A stretch of DNA of 64,000 nt. Origin: SYFY01 sp031385325. Lineage in GTDB: Bacteria > Pseudomonadota > Gammaproteobacteria > Pseudomonadales > Azotimanducaceae. The notes beneath the pieces were generated by a model that saw only the letters and a list, made by a program, of their open reading frames with translations, did no database searches and was not told the DNA's origin. A program made the translations under genes and the position numbers. This document shows positions 1-8,479 of the stretch, piece after piece; positions within the stretch are counted from its first letter, which is position 1, and each line of letters starts with the position of its first letter. Location: NCBI GenBank assembly GCA_031385325.1, contig JANNBJ010000082.1:1-64000 (forward strand), given 5' to 3'.

Positions 1-1
1 A

Positions 2-1840
2 TCCAGCACGGCCCTTAGCGCCGATCTGGACTGGCCCACCTACGGTGGCAACCCGGCGTCACAGAAATACTCCACCGCCACGCAGATCACCGCGGACAAC
101 GTGGCCTCCCTCGCCGTGGCGTGGGAATGGCAATCGCCCGACAATCCCCTGGTCAGCAAAAATTCCGCACTCACACCATGGACCTACAAGGTGACCCCGC
201 TGAAGGTGGGCAACCAGCTCTTCGTGAGCACCTCACTCGGCCACGTGGTGGCACTGGACGCCGCAACCGGCAAAGAAAACTGGCGCTTCGACACCGGCTC
301 ACACAAACAGGGGCGCCCCACCAACCTCGGCTTCAATCATCGCGGCGTGGCGTACTGGAGCGATGGTCAATCCGCACGCATCCTCATGCCCACCAACGAC
401 GCCTTTCTGTGGTCCCTCGACGCCTCAACCGGCCAGCCTGACCCCGGATTTGGTGAACGCGGTGCGATCGATCTGACCCAAGGCCTGGGCCGGGACATCG
501 AGCGAAAGTTCTACTCCGTCATTTCCGCGCCATCCATCTACGACGATGTGGTGATCGTCGGCTCATCCATCATGGATGGACCTACGCACAAAACCATGCC
601 ACCCGGCCACGTGCGAGGCTTTGATGTGCGCACCGGCAAACAGCGCTGGATATTCCACACCATCCCGCAGAACAACGAGCCTGGCGTCGAGACCTGGGAC
701 AACGACAGCTGGCGATACTCCGGCAATACCAACGTCTGGACGCTGATGAGCGTTGATGCAGAACTCGGCTACGTCTACCTGCCCGTGGGCACCCCCACCA
801 ACGACTGGTATGGCGGCCATCGGCTGGGCGACAACCTCTACGCGGAATCGCTGGTCTGCCTGGACGCACGCACCGGCCAGCACATCTGGCATTTCCAGAT
901 GGTGCATCACGGGTTATGGGACTACGACTTGCCCGCTGCCCCCAACCTCGTGGACATTCATGTCAACGGCACACCGATCAAGGCCGTGGCGCAGATCAGC
1001 AAACAAGGCTTCGTCTACGTCTTTGATCGCACCAACGGCAAACCCGTGTGGCCCATCGAAGAGCGGCCCGTGCCACAGAGCACAGTGCCTGGCGAGCGCA
1101 CCTCCCCCACCCAGCCCTTCCCGACACGACCCGCCCCGTTTGCCGTGCAGGGCATCACCGATGACGTACTGGTTGATTTCACGCCGGAAATTCACGCCGC
1201 TGCAAAAACCATCGTCAACACATTCGATCACGGCCCGCTGTACACGCCGCCTTCACTGAAGGGAACCATCAACGTGCCAGCCTGGGGCGGAGGCGCCAAC
1301 TGGACGGGCGCGGCAGCAGACCCGCAAACCGGCATGCTCTACCTGCCCTCCAACAACTACGCCATGGTGGTGAAGCTGGCCGAACCCAAGCCCGGCACAT
1401 CAGACCTGCGCTATGTACGCTCGTACGCGGTAAACCGCATTGATGGACCAAAAGGGCTGCCCTTGCTGAAGCCGCCCTATGGCCGCATCACCGCCATCGA
1501 CCTCAATACCGGCGAGCACAAGTGGGCCGTCACCCACGGCAACGGTATCCGCAACAAACTGATCAAGGCCGGCATCACAGACCCGGGCCCAACGGGAGGC
1601 TGGGGAACCGGCCCGCTGCTGACCCCGTCCCTGCTGTTCCTCGCCCAGGATGACGACGGCAAATTTCTGCTGCGCGCATTCGACAAGACCAGTGGCGCGA
1701 CCATCGCCGAACTCGCACTGCCGGCTTCCCCCAGCGGCACCCCCATGACCTACACCGTTGGCGGGCGCCAGTACATCGCGCTGGCCACGGGTTCAGGAAA
1801 AAACGCCGGGCTCGTTGCACTAACGCTGCCGGTGCGGTAA
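2..1840 (+). CDS. PQQ-dependent dehydrogenase (quinoprotein), 5'-truncated
   Basis: The frame is open from the left edge, so the N-terminus and any signal peptide are missing; about 612 residues remain. The start of the visible part (DWPTYGGNPASQKYS) and HHGLWDYDLPAAPNL (about 905-949) are typical of the eight-bladed propeller of membrane or periplasmic quinoprotein glucose/alcohol dehydrogenases. Such enzymes oxidise sugars or alcohols in the periplasm and pass electrons to ubiquinone. Repeated propeller motifs of the type ALDAATGKENW, CLDARTGQHIW and AIDLNTGEHKW are visible. The substrate cannot be told from sequence. The next gene starts 28 bp downstream on the same strand, so the two may be co-transcribed. 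No PQQ biosynthesis gene is in the window. Confidence 0.9.
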   Translation, partial: SSTALSADLDWPTYGGNPASQKYSTATQITADNVASLAVAWEWQSPDNPLVSKNSALTPWTYKVTPLKVGNQLFVSTSLGHVVALDAATGKENWRFDTGSHKQGRPTNLGFNHRGVAYWSDGQSARILMPTNDAFLWSLDASTGQPDPGFGERGAIDLTQGLGRDIERKFYSVISAPSIYDDVVIVGSSIMDGPTHKTMPPGHVRGFDVRTGKQRWIFHTIPQNNEPGVETWDNDSWRYSGNTNVWTLMSVDAELGYVYLPVGTPTNDWYGGHRLGDNLYAESLVCLDARTGQHIWHFQMVHHGLWDYDLPAAPNLVDIHVNGTPIKAVAQISKQGFVYVFDRTNGKPVWPIEERPVPQSTVPGERTSPTQPFPTRPAPFAVQGITDDVLVDFTPEIHAAAKTIVNTFDHGPLYTPPSLKGTINVPAWGGGANWTGAAADPQTGMLYLPSNNYAMVVKLAEPKPGTSDLRYVRSYAVNRIDGPKGLPLLKPPYGRITAIDLNTGEHKWAVTHGNGIRNKLIKAGITDPGPTGGWGTGPLLTPSLLFLAQDDDGKFLLRAFDKTSGATIAELALPASPSGTPMTYTVGGRQYIALATGSGKNAGLVALTLPVR

Positions 1841-1868
1841 ACCACAGATATCAACAGGAGACCTTGAA

Positions 1869-2228
1869 ATGCCCATGATCGTCATCGCCGCCCAACTCGA
1901 TTTTGCCGACCAGGCATCCCGTGATCGCGCCGTACTTGCCTGCGCCAAGATCCAGAAAGCCACTCGCGACGACGAACCAGGCTGCCAGGCCTACTGCTTC
2001 GCCGCCGATCCCTCCGTACCTACCCGCATCCAGGTGTACGAACTGTGGGATGACGGCCCGACCCTCGCCGCCCACTTCAAGCACCAGAACTACGAGGACA
2101 TGAAAGGCGCGCTCGGCTCGTGCGGCATCACCGGCAGCTGGAACCAGATGTACCTGGTGACTGACCACGAACCCGTGTACGACGCCAAAGGACAGCCGCG
2201 AGAGACGTTCTTCAACGGGAAGGCGTGA
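1869..2228 (+). CDS. Antibiotic biosynthesis monooxygenase (ABM) domain protein
   Basis: A 119-residue protein of the dimeric alpha-beta barrel ABM/YgiN type. The N-terminal strand MIVIAAQLDF, the central DEPGCQAYCF (a version of the EPGC motif) and the VYELWDD strand are family hallmarks. Members include quinol monooxygenases and small cofactor-free oxygenases, but many have no known substrate. An AGGAG box at 1856-1860 sits 8 nt before the ATG. The stop codon lies inside a perfect 10-bp inverted repeat (2225-2250) that precedes the next gene. A role linked to the upstream quinoprotein is possible but is inference only. Confidence 0.8.
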   Translation: MPMIVIAAQLDFADQASRDRAVLACAKIQKATRDDEPGCQAYCFAADPSVPTRIQVYELWDDGPTLAAHFKHQNYEDMKGALGSCGITGSWNQMYLVTDHEPVYDAKGQPRETFFNGKA

Positions 2229-2250
2229 GCTTATACTCCGATAAGCTCAC
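2225..2250. promoter_or_regulatory. Perfect 10-bp inverted repeat between ABM gene and amidotransferase gene
   Basis: GTGAGCTTAT (2225-2234), a 6-nt spacer ACTCCG, then ATAAGCTCAC (2241-2250). The left arm contains the TGA stop of the upstream gene and the right arm ends 2 nt before the AAGGAGGG ribosome site of the next gene. No T-run follows, so it is not a simple intrinsic terminator. It could be an operator or an mRNA hairpin that insulates or controls the downstream gene. Confidence 0.55.
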
Positions 2251-2268
2251 CCAAGGAGGGAATACTCC

Positions 2269-3111
2269 ATGTGCCGATTCGTTCTGTATCTAGGCCCCAG
2301 AATTCCCGTGGCCAGTCTGGTTACCGACCCGCACCATTCGATGATTCGCCAGAGTTTCAAAGCCAAGGAGCGCTCGGAGCCTCTCAATGGCGACGGGTTT
2401 GGCGTCGCGTGGTATGCCAAGGACCACTCGGGCGAGCCAGCCGTATTCCGCGACATCTCACCGGCCTGGAACAATCAGAACCTGCTGAACCTTGCACGCG
2501 TGGTGAGCAGTGACTGCATTCTTGCGCACGTGCGTGCAGCATCACCGGGGCTGCCGGTTTCACAGCTGAACTGCCACCCGTTTACCTGGCGTAACCTCAC
2601 GTTCATGCACAACGGGCAGCTGGATGGTTTCCAGCAGATGCGGCGCAAGATTCTGCATCGCCTGAGCGACAATTCGTTTTCCTGGATCAAGGGTTCGACG
2701 GATTCCGAGCACATCTTTGCCTTGTTCATCGATCACTATGTGGCGACGGATGAAAACCTTGAGTCAACAGATCGCATGAAACTGGCCATGCAACACACGC
2801 TCGACCTGCTCAGGGAATTGGCCGCAGAACTGCCTAACTTGACCGATTCGCACCTGAACCTTGCGGTATCCGATGGCGAAAGCGCAGTGGTCACCCGTGT
2901 GGCTTACCAGAGCAACCCGCAATCGCTGTACATGATTGGCGGGCGGCAGTACGAGTGCAAGGACGGTATCTGTGTGATGCAGCCTGGTGGCAGCAACGCT
3001 GTACTGGTGGCGTCCGAGCCCTTGTCAACCGAACCGGGCTGGGCACCTATTCCAGCCAATCACATGGTGATCATTCCGCCCAGCCGAATGCCTGAACAGA
3101 TCGCGGTGTAA
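2269..3111 (+). CDS. Class II glutamine amidotransferase (EgtC/YafJ-like)
   Basis: 280 residues beginning MCRFVLYLG: Cys2 becomes the N-terminal nucleophile after Met removal, as in Ntn-type glutamine amidotransferases. The glutaminase signature continues with LAHVRAAS (about residues 85-92), LNCHPF and FMHNGQLDGF, and GDGFGVAWY lies near residues 42-50. The length fits a stand-alone amidotransferase domain like YafJ or EgtC. No ergothioneine genes are nearby, so the acceptor substrate is unknown. A strong AAGGAGGG at 2253-2260 sets the ATG at 2269. Confidence 0.88.
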   Translation: MCRFVLYLGPRIPVASLVTDPHHSMIRQSFKAKERSEPLNGDGFGVAWYAKDHSGEPAVFRDISPAWNNQNLLNLARVVSSDCILAHVRAASPGLPVSQLNCHPFTWRNLTFMHNGQLDGFQQMRRKILHRLSDNSFSWIKGSTDSEHIFALFIDHYVATDENLESTDRMKLAMQHTLDLLRELAAELPNLTDSHLNLAVSDGESAVVTRVAYQSNPQSLYMIGGRQYECKDGICVMQPGGSNAVLVASEPLSTEPGWAPIPANHMVIIPPSRMPEQIAV

Positions 3112-3195
3112 ATCGTTTGTGGCTCTACCGGGTCAGGTAGTCGCAGACTGACGCGTTTCGAGTACCATCACCGGCAAGTCAACTGTCTACACCTC

Positions 3196-4311
3196 ATGAC
3201 AAGCACCAAAACGGCTTTAATCACTGGCATTACCGGGCAGGATGGTGCCTACCTCACCGAGCTTCTGCTCAACAAGGGATACATCGTCCACGGTATCAAA
3301 CGCAGAAGCTCATCCTTCAACACAGAGCGGATCGACCATCTGTATCAGGATCCGCACGACCGCGACCGGAACTTGTTCCTGCACCATGGTGATCTCACCG
3401 ACAGCAGCAATCTGACCCGCATCGTTCAGGAATGCCAGCCCGATGAAATCTACAACCTCGGGGCGCAGAGCCACGTAGCCGTCTCGTTTGAAGCACCAGA
3501 GTACACCGCGCAGGTGGACGGCATCGGCACGCTGCGGCTGCTCGAAGCCGTCAGGATCCTCAACCTGTGCGAAAAAACCCGTTTTTATCAGGCATCCACT
3601 TCGGAACTGTTTGGCAAGGTGATGGAAGTTCCGCAGCGGGAAACCACGCCGTTCTATCCACGCTCTCCCTATGCGGTAGCCAAACTCTATGCCTACTGGA
3701 TCGTCGTGAACTACCGGGAGGCGTACAACCTCTATGCCTGCAACGGTATTCTCTTCAACCATGAATCACCCATTCGCGGTGAAACATTCGTAACAAGAAA
3801 AATCACGCGTGGTTTGAGCCGCATTGCGCTGGGGCTGGAAGATTGCCTGTACCTGGGGAACCTCGATTCACAGCGGGACTGGGGGCATGCGCGAGATTAC
3901 GTGGAGATGCAGTGGCGCATGTTGCAACAGGACGCCCCGCGCGACTACGTGATTGCCACGGGTGAACAACATTCCGTGCGCAAAGCCGTCACCAAGTCGG
4001 CAGAGCTTTTGGGTATTGAACTGGAGTGGACCGGCACCGGTGTGGAAGAGCAGGGCATCGTCACGAAGTCCTCTCGCGACCACCTCAAGCCGGGCAAGAC
4101 CATCGTGCGTGTAGACCCTCGTTATTTTCGACCGACGGAGGTGGATACCTTGCTGGGCGACGCGAGCCGCGCACGGGACGAACTGGGTTGGAAAGCCAGC
4201 TGCACCTTTGATGAATTGATGAAGGAAATGACTGACTCGGACTATCGCCTGGCAGAGCGCGATGCCATGGTGGGCAACGCCGGCTTTACCGTCTTCGGTC
4301 CGAGGGAATGA
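3196..4311 (+). CDS. gmd: GDP-mannose 4,6-dehydratase
   Basis: A 371-residue extended SDR that converts GDP-D-mannose to GDP-4-keto-6-deoxy-D-mannose, the first committed step to GDP-L-fucose and related deoxy sugars. The N-terminus ALITGITGQDGAYL is the Gmd nucleotide-binding signature. ASTSELFG and YAVAKLYAYW carry the catalytic Ser/Thr and the Tyr-Lys pair, and FNHESPIRGETFVTRKI is diagnostic of the family. The stop overlaps the start of fcl by 4 nt (ATGA), so the two are translationally coupled. The product probably feeds lipopolysaccharide or exopolysaccharide, although no glycosyltransferases lie beside it. Confidence 0.96.
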   Translation: MTSTKTALITGITGQDGAYLTELLLNKGYIVHGIKRRSSSFNTERIDHLYQDPHDRDRNLFLHHGDLTDSSNLTRIVQECQPDEIYNLGAQSHVAVSFEAPEYTAQVDGIGTLRLLEAVRILNLCEKTRFYQASTSELFGKVMEVPQRETTPFYPRSPYAVAKLYAYWIVVNYREAYNLYACNGILFNHESPIRGETFVTRKITRGLSRIALGLEDCLYLGNLDSQRDWGHARDYVEMQWRMLQQDAPRDYVIATGEQHSVRKAVTKSAELLGIELEWTGTGVEEQGIVTKSSRDHLKPGKTIVRVDPRYFRPTEVDTLLGDASRARDELGWKASCTFDELMKEMTDSDYRLAERDAMVGNAGFTVFGPRE

Positions 4312-5282
4312 GTTCGATTGCGAACCAGCGGGTGTTTGTGGCTGGTCATGGCGGCATGGTGGGCGCGGCCATCGTGCGACGTCTGCAGCAGGCAGGTTAC
4401 GGCAATCTGATTCTGGCCAGTCATGCAGAGCTTGATTGCACCCGTCAACAGGCGGTTGAGACGTTTTTCAGTGCCACACGCCCCGAGATCGTCATCATCG
4501 CCGCAGCGCGAGTGGGCGGTATTCATGCCAACGACACCTATCCGGCGGACTTCATCTACGACAACCTGATGATGGAAGCCAATCTCATTCGCGCGGCGCA
4601 CGACCATGGTGTTGAGCGGCTTGTTTTCCTCGGCAGCAGCTGCATCTACCCGCGCATGGCACCGCAGCCGATGCGTGAAGACAGTCTGCTCACGGGTTCC
4701 CTGGAACTCACCAACGAACCCTATGCCATTGCCAAGATTGCAGGCATCAAGCTGTGCGAGAGTTTCAATCGTCAGCATGGCCGCGATTACCGCTCGTTGA
4801 TGCCCACCAACCTCTATGGCATTGGCGACAACTTTCATCCACAGAACAGCCACGTAATTCCTGCACTGATGCGGCGTTTTCATGAAGCTGATGTCAACAA
4901 GTTGCCAGAAGTGGTGGTGTGGGGTTCGGGCCGTGCACGCCGTGAATTCCTGCACGTGGATGATCTCGCGTCCGCGGTGCAGTTTGTGCTGGAACTGGAT
5001 CGCAACGTGCATCACCACGCAGTCAGCCCTCAGAATTCGCATCTCAATGTCGGCACCGGCACGGACGTCAGCATCGCTGAACTCGCCACGCTGGTGAAAG
5101 ATGTGGTGGGATACCGTGGTGAACTCGCTTTCGACGCAACCAAGCCGGACGGCACGCCGCGCAAGCTGCTCGATACCACGCTGATCAATGGCCTCGGCTG
5201 GTTGCCCAAGATCGAATTCGAGGCCGGCCTGCGATCAACCTATCATTGGTTCAAATCACAGGACGGCGGCTTCAGGCAATAA
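4308..5282 (+). CDS. fcl: GDP-L-fucose synthase
   Basis: 324 residues; the bifunctional epimerase/reductase that completes GDP-L-fucose from the Gmd product using NADPH. The sequence shows VAGHGGMVGAAI (Rossmann GxxGxxG), AARVGGIHAN, FLGSSCIYPR and the catalytic YAIAKIAG (Tyr-x-x-x-Lys), all at the expected positions for Fcl/WcaG. The ATG overlaps the gmd stop. The gene ends 22 bp from the convergent glyS. A closely related GDP-6-deoxy-sugar product is possible but less likely, because the gmd-fcl pair is the classical arrangement. Confidence 0.95.
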   Translation: MSSIANQRVFVAGHGGMVGAAIVRRLQQAGYGNLILASHAELDCTRQQAVETFFSATRPEIVIIAAARVGGIHANDTYPADFIYDNLMMEANLIRAAHDHGVERLVFLGSSCIYPRMAPQPMREDSLLTGSLELTNEPYAIAKIAGIKLCESFNRQHGRDYRSLMPTNLYGIGDNFHPQNSHVIPALMRRFHEADVNKLPEVVVWGSGRARREFLHVDDLASAVQFVLELDRNVHHHAVSPQNSHLNVGTGTDVSIAELATLVKDVVGYRGELAFDATKPDGTPRKLLDTTLINGLGWLPKIEFEAGLRSTYHWFKSQDGGFRQ

Positions 5283-5304
5283 CCTGCCTGCTGTGCGAAC
5301 AGGG

Positions 5305-6654
5305 TCAGCCTTGCAGCCGACCCTGTACGAATGCAGCCAGTTCAGCGACGGCGATGCGCTCCTGCAACATGGTGTCGCGGTCGCGCACCGTCACCGTGTC
5401 ATCCTTTTCGATCGTGTCGAAATCCACCGTCACACACAGCGGCGTACCGACCTCGTCATGACGCCGATAGCCCTTGCCGATGTTGCCGGTGTCTTCAAAC
5501 AGGATGCGGCCAAGCCCCAGCTTCTGCAGTGACTGTTTCACTGCGCGTGCTTTCGCCATGATGCCTTCGTGGTTGCGCTTGAGTGGCAGCACGGCCACTT
5601 TGATGGGGGACAGGTGTGGTTTGAAGCCCATGACGATGCGTTCTGTGCCGTTCTCGAGTTTTTCCACGCGATAGGCTTCGTTCATCACCGCCAGCACACC
5701 GCGATCGACGCCCGCAGACGGTTCGATGACATAAGGCACGACCCACTTCTTCGACTCGATGTCCTGGATCGCGAGCCTGGTATTGGAATCGACGTTGTCC
5801 ATCACCTTGGCGTGCAGATCCAGCTCGCTCTGGTTTTTGGAATGTGAGCCAAGGTCAAAGTCGGTGCGATTGGCAATGCCTTCCAGTTCCTCGAGGCCAT
5901 GCGGGAAGCGGTACATCACGTCCACGGTGGCCTTCGAGTAGTGCGACAGGTCTTTTTCGGGCACGTAGAACAGTTCCAGACGATCACGTGGGACACCTTG
6001 TTGCGCCCACCAGCTGAGCCGCTCTTCGATCCACACCTTGTGCCAGGCTTCATCTTCACCGGGAGGTACAAAAAACTCGAGTTCCATCTGCTCGAACTCG
6101 CGAACCCGGAAAATGAAATTGCGCGGTGTGATTTCGTTGCGAAACGCCTTGCCGATCTGCGCGATGCCAAACGGCGGACGACGCGATGTCGAGTCAACCA
6201 CATTCTTGAAATTGGTGAAAATCGCCTGCGCCGTTTCCGGACGCAGATACGCAAAACTTGAACCATCATCCACCGGGCCGATGCCGGTCTTGAACATCAG
6301 GTTGAAGGGGCGAGGTTCGGTGAGATCCTTCGAGCCACAACCCGGGCACTTGGCATCTTTCAGATGATCCGCACGCCAGCGGGACTTGCAGGTGCGACAG
6401 TCAACCAACGGATCCGAGAAGGTGGCTTCGTGTCCCGAGTAACGCAGTGTTTTCGGGTTTGTGATGATGGCGGCATCCAGCCCTTCGACATCATCGCGCT
6501 CGTATACCATCGAGCGCCACCAGGCCGCCTTGAGGTTGTTCTTTAACTCAACACCAAGCGGGCCATAGTCGTAGATGCCCTGCAATCCGCCATAGATATC
6601 GCTGGATTGAAAAATGAAACCACGTCGCTTCGAGAGTGCGACCAGTTCTTCCAT
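5305..6654 (-). CDS. glyS: Glycyl-tRNA synthetase, single-chain (alpha2) type
   Basis: About 449 residues of the homodimeric class II GlyRS, which charges tRNA-Gly. Visible are GFIFQSSDIYGGLQG at the N-terminus, a zinc ribbon (CRTCKSRW ... CPGCGSKDL), FNLMFKTGIGP, LRPETAQAIFTNF, the motif 2 region FRNEITPRNFIFRVREFEQME, and a C-terminal anticodon-binding domain (VAVLPLKRNHEG). This is not the GlyQ/GlyS alpha-beta type usual in gammaproteobacteria. The start is taken at the ATG at 6654; a TTG at 6669 would add five residues, and neither has a clear Shine-Dalgarno site. It converges with fcl and diverges from the DUF6316 gene. Confidence 0.95.
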   Translation of the reverse strand: MEELVALSKRRGFIFQSSDIYGGLQGIYDYGPLGVELKNNLKAAWWRSMVYERDDVEGLDAAIITNPKTLRYSGHEATFSDPLVDCRTCKSRWRADHLKDAKCPGCGSKDLTEPRPFNLMFKTGIGPVDDGSSFAYLRPETAQAIFTNFKNVVDSTSRRPPFGIAQIGKAFRNEITPRNFIFRVREFEQMELEFFVPPGEDEAWHKVWIEERLSWWAQQGVPRDRLELFYVPEKDLSHYSKATVDVMYRFPHGLEELEGIANRTDFDLGSHSKNQSELDLHAKVMDNVDSNTRLAIQDIESKKWVVPYVIEPSAGVDRGVLAVMNEAYRVEKLENGTERIVMGFKPHLSPIKVAVLPLKRNHEGIMAKARAVKQSLQKLGLGRILFEDTGNIGKGYRRHDEVGTPLCVTVDFDTIEKDDTVTVRDRDTMLQERIAVAELAAFVQGRLQG

Positions 6655-6891
6655 GCTTGACGCGGGCAATTGAATCTTCCAGGTGTTTTAAGGCGACGGA
6701 ACTATACCGGAACTGGGCGTCCCGGTTCACGCCAGGCAATCTGCCTTGCAACTTGCACCGAACACTCCGCATCTGCCAAACAACTTGCTCGGATTGTGAG
6801 CGGTGTCTTACAACCCATCACAACACTGCCGCAACGCGCGGACGCTCCTTCTGGTTCAATGTTTTGCATTCACTGGACAGGAATCAAGACC

Positions 6892-7209
6892 ATGCGAGTA
6901 GAAGATCCCCGCGATAGCAACAAGCGCTATTTCCGCGCTGGCAAGCGCGTGTTCAGTCTCAACGGCGCCTGGTATTTCACCACCCGTGAAGGCGAGCGTG
7001 GTCCTTTCCACACTCCTGAGGAAGCGGAACTGCAACTGCGACGATTCAGGGAAGAGATGAACGAGTTGAATGCCTTCCAGAAAAATCGTGCAGCAAAAAA
7101 GGAACTCGAGGGATCGAGCCTGACTCAGGCCCGTGAGTTGACGGCAAAGTTAAGGGCAGCCCGCGCAAACCTCGCCAAGCCAGCCAAACTGCAGGAAGTT
7201 TTCGTCTAA
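6892..7209 (+). CDS. DUF6316 family protein
   Basis: 105 residues. The N-terminal half (RYFRAGKRVFSLNGAWYF, TTREGERGPF) matches my recollection of the small gammaproteobacterial DUF6316 family, in which a Trp-Tyr-Phe-Thr-Thr-Arg-Glu core is followed by a helix. The C-terminal half is a highly charged, probably helical tail rich in Lys, Arg, Glu and Ala. No function is known for the family. An upstream extension to 6670 is possible, but the ATG at 6892 begins where the conserved part begins. The 237-bp interval upstream to glyS must hold the divergent promoters; I see no confident -35/-10 pair there. Confidence 0.7.
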   Translation: MRVEDPRDSNKRYFRAGKRVFSLNGAWYFTTREGERGPFHTPEEAELQLRRFREEMNELNAFQKNRAAKKELEGSSLTQARELTAKLRAARANLAKPAKLQEVFV

Positions 7210-7258
7210 CCCCAAGTCGGCTACTCTTGCTCCCTCCAGCCTATTGGGGGGAGCCCTC

Positions 7259-8272
7259 TTGACCAAGGTCCGTCTCGATCCGCACGACGAATACATGCAT
7301 CCGCTGGAAGCAGCGGGCAATTTCAACGAGAGTATGTACTTCAACGTTTTCGATAGTGCGCACAACTTGGGTGGCTGGTTCCGCCTCGCCAATCGCCCGA
7401 ACGAAGGGCGCGGTGAAATGACGTGCTGCATCTATCTGCCCGATGGCCGCGTCGGTTTCATGTTCAAGCGCCCGGAGCGGCGGGATAACAACGCATTCGA
7501 GGGCGGCGGCATGACCTTTTCAGTGGTCGAGCCGTTCAAGACGCTCGAGCTGCACTATCGCGGCAAACTCTGCATCCTCAGCAATCCGCAGGAGATGTCC
7601 GACCCATCGGCTGCGTTCCGGAACAATCCGGTCGTCGAAGCCACCATCGATCTGCGCTTCACCGGCATTTCGCCCATGTTTGGTGGTGAGCCAGTGAATG
7701 ACGACGGTTCCCCCATCGAGCAGAAGGCCGACGAAGGATTCGCGCGCGGACATTACGAGCAGCACATGCGGGGTGAAGGGGAGATTCGCATCGGCGAAGA
7801 ACGCTTCCCCATCAATGGACTGGGACTGCGGGATCATTCCTGGGGCCCGCGTTTCTGGCAGAGCATTTACTGGTATCGCTGGCTGCCCATGGCGTTCGAT
7901 GAGGGCTTTGCCATGATGGTATCGATTGTGTGCCGCAAGGCCGGCGAGCTGCACGCAGGCGGTATGGTCTTGCGCAATGGCGAGTACATCATGATTCGCG
8001 ATGCCCGCATCACGGCGCAGTACGATGCCTTCCAGTACCAGACCACCCTCGATGTCTGGGCGAAAACCGATGAACGCGAATACAACGTCAAGGGTCGCGT
8101 GAAATCACTCATCCCACTGCGCAACCGGCGCCAGTCTCCAGACGGCGAAACATTGGTCACGCGCATTACCGAAGGCATGACCGAATACCTGTGCGACGGC
8201 AAGACGGGTTATGGCTTGTCGGAGTTTCTCGACCAGATCGTTGATGACAAACCGGTGGGCATGGAGGTCTGA
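7259..8272 (+). CDS. CrtC/AttH-like (DUF7064/7065-type) lipocalin-like protein
   Basis: About 337 residues, soluble, with no signal peptide. Features such as FNESMYFNVFD, GGWFRLANRPNEGRGEMT, INGLGLRDHSWGPRFW and a C-terminal RVTEGMTEY-like segment (here RITEGMTEYLCDGKTGYG) are typical of proteins distantly related to hydroxyneurosporene synthase (CrtC) and AttH. In actinobacteria and proteobacteria these sit in lipid or steroid gene clusters. The activity is unknown. Start: TTG at 7259 with GGGGGGAG at 7246-7253, 5 nt before it. It is followed at a 3-nt interval by a 67-residue ORF and an overlapping SDR gene, so the three probably form one transcript. Confidence 0.7.
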   Translation: MTKVRLDPHDEYMHPLEAAGNFNESMYFNVFDSAHNLGGWFRLANRPNEGRGEMTCCIYLPDGRVGFMFKRPERRDNNAFEGGGMTFSVVEPFKTLELHYRGKLCILSNPQEMSDPSAAFRNNPVVEATIDLRFTGISPMFGGEPVNDDGSPIEQKADEGFARGHYEQHMRGEGEIRIGEERFPINGLGLRDHSWGPRFWQSIYWYRWLPMAFDEGFAMMVSIVCRKAGELHAGGMVLRNGEYIMIRDARITAQYDAFQYQTTLDVWAKTDEREYNVKGRVKSLIPLRNRRQSPDGETLVTRITEGMTEYLCDGKTGYGLSEFLDQIVDDKPVGMEV

Positions 8273-8275
8273 ACG

Positions 8276-8479
8276 ATGACGTGGAACTACGGCGACAAGG
8301 AGTCGTTCTATCTGCGCGACGGTCCAGCCTACAGCGCGTTGCTGGGCGCCTGCCTCAAGGCGCGTCTCACGCCTGTGAATGTTGACTTTGCGGATCGAAT
8401 CGCACCGTTGGGGATTGAGCAAGCACGCGTGTTTGCCGAACAATCCATATTCGGGATCACACCAGGAGGCTCGACATGA
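8276..8479 (+). pseudogene. Short ORF resembling an N-terminal piece of an acyl-CoA synthetase
   Basis: 67 codons lying 3 nt after the CrtC/AttH-like gene and overlapping the SDR start by 4 nt (ATGA). The segment YLRDGPAYSALLGACLKARLT followed by PVNVD closely resembles the 'YNCPEYLEALLAAFKARAVPVNVN' stretch near the N-terminus of FadD-like AMP-forming ligases, but the AMP-binding core, hinge and C-terminal domain are absent. I infer an internally deleted remnant kept because it couples translation to the SDR. It could instead be a genuine small protein. Coding in this frame is supported by position, not by a complete family match. Confidence 0.45.

Noticed and set aside
4242..5042. 266-codon minus-strand ORF
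   Set aside because: Antisense shadow of fcl.
5299..5326. ACAGGGTC/GACCCTGT stem between fcl and glyS as a terminator
   Set aside because: An 8-bp stem with a 12-nt loop and no T-run on either side; it overlaps the glyS stop. Too weak to call.
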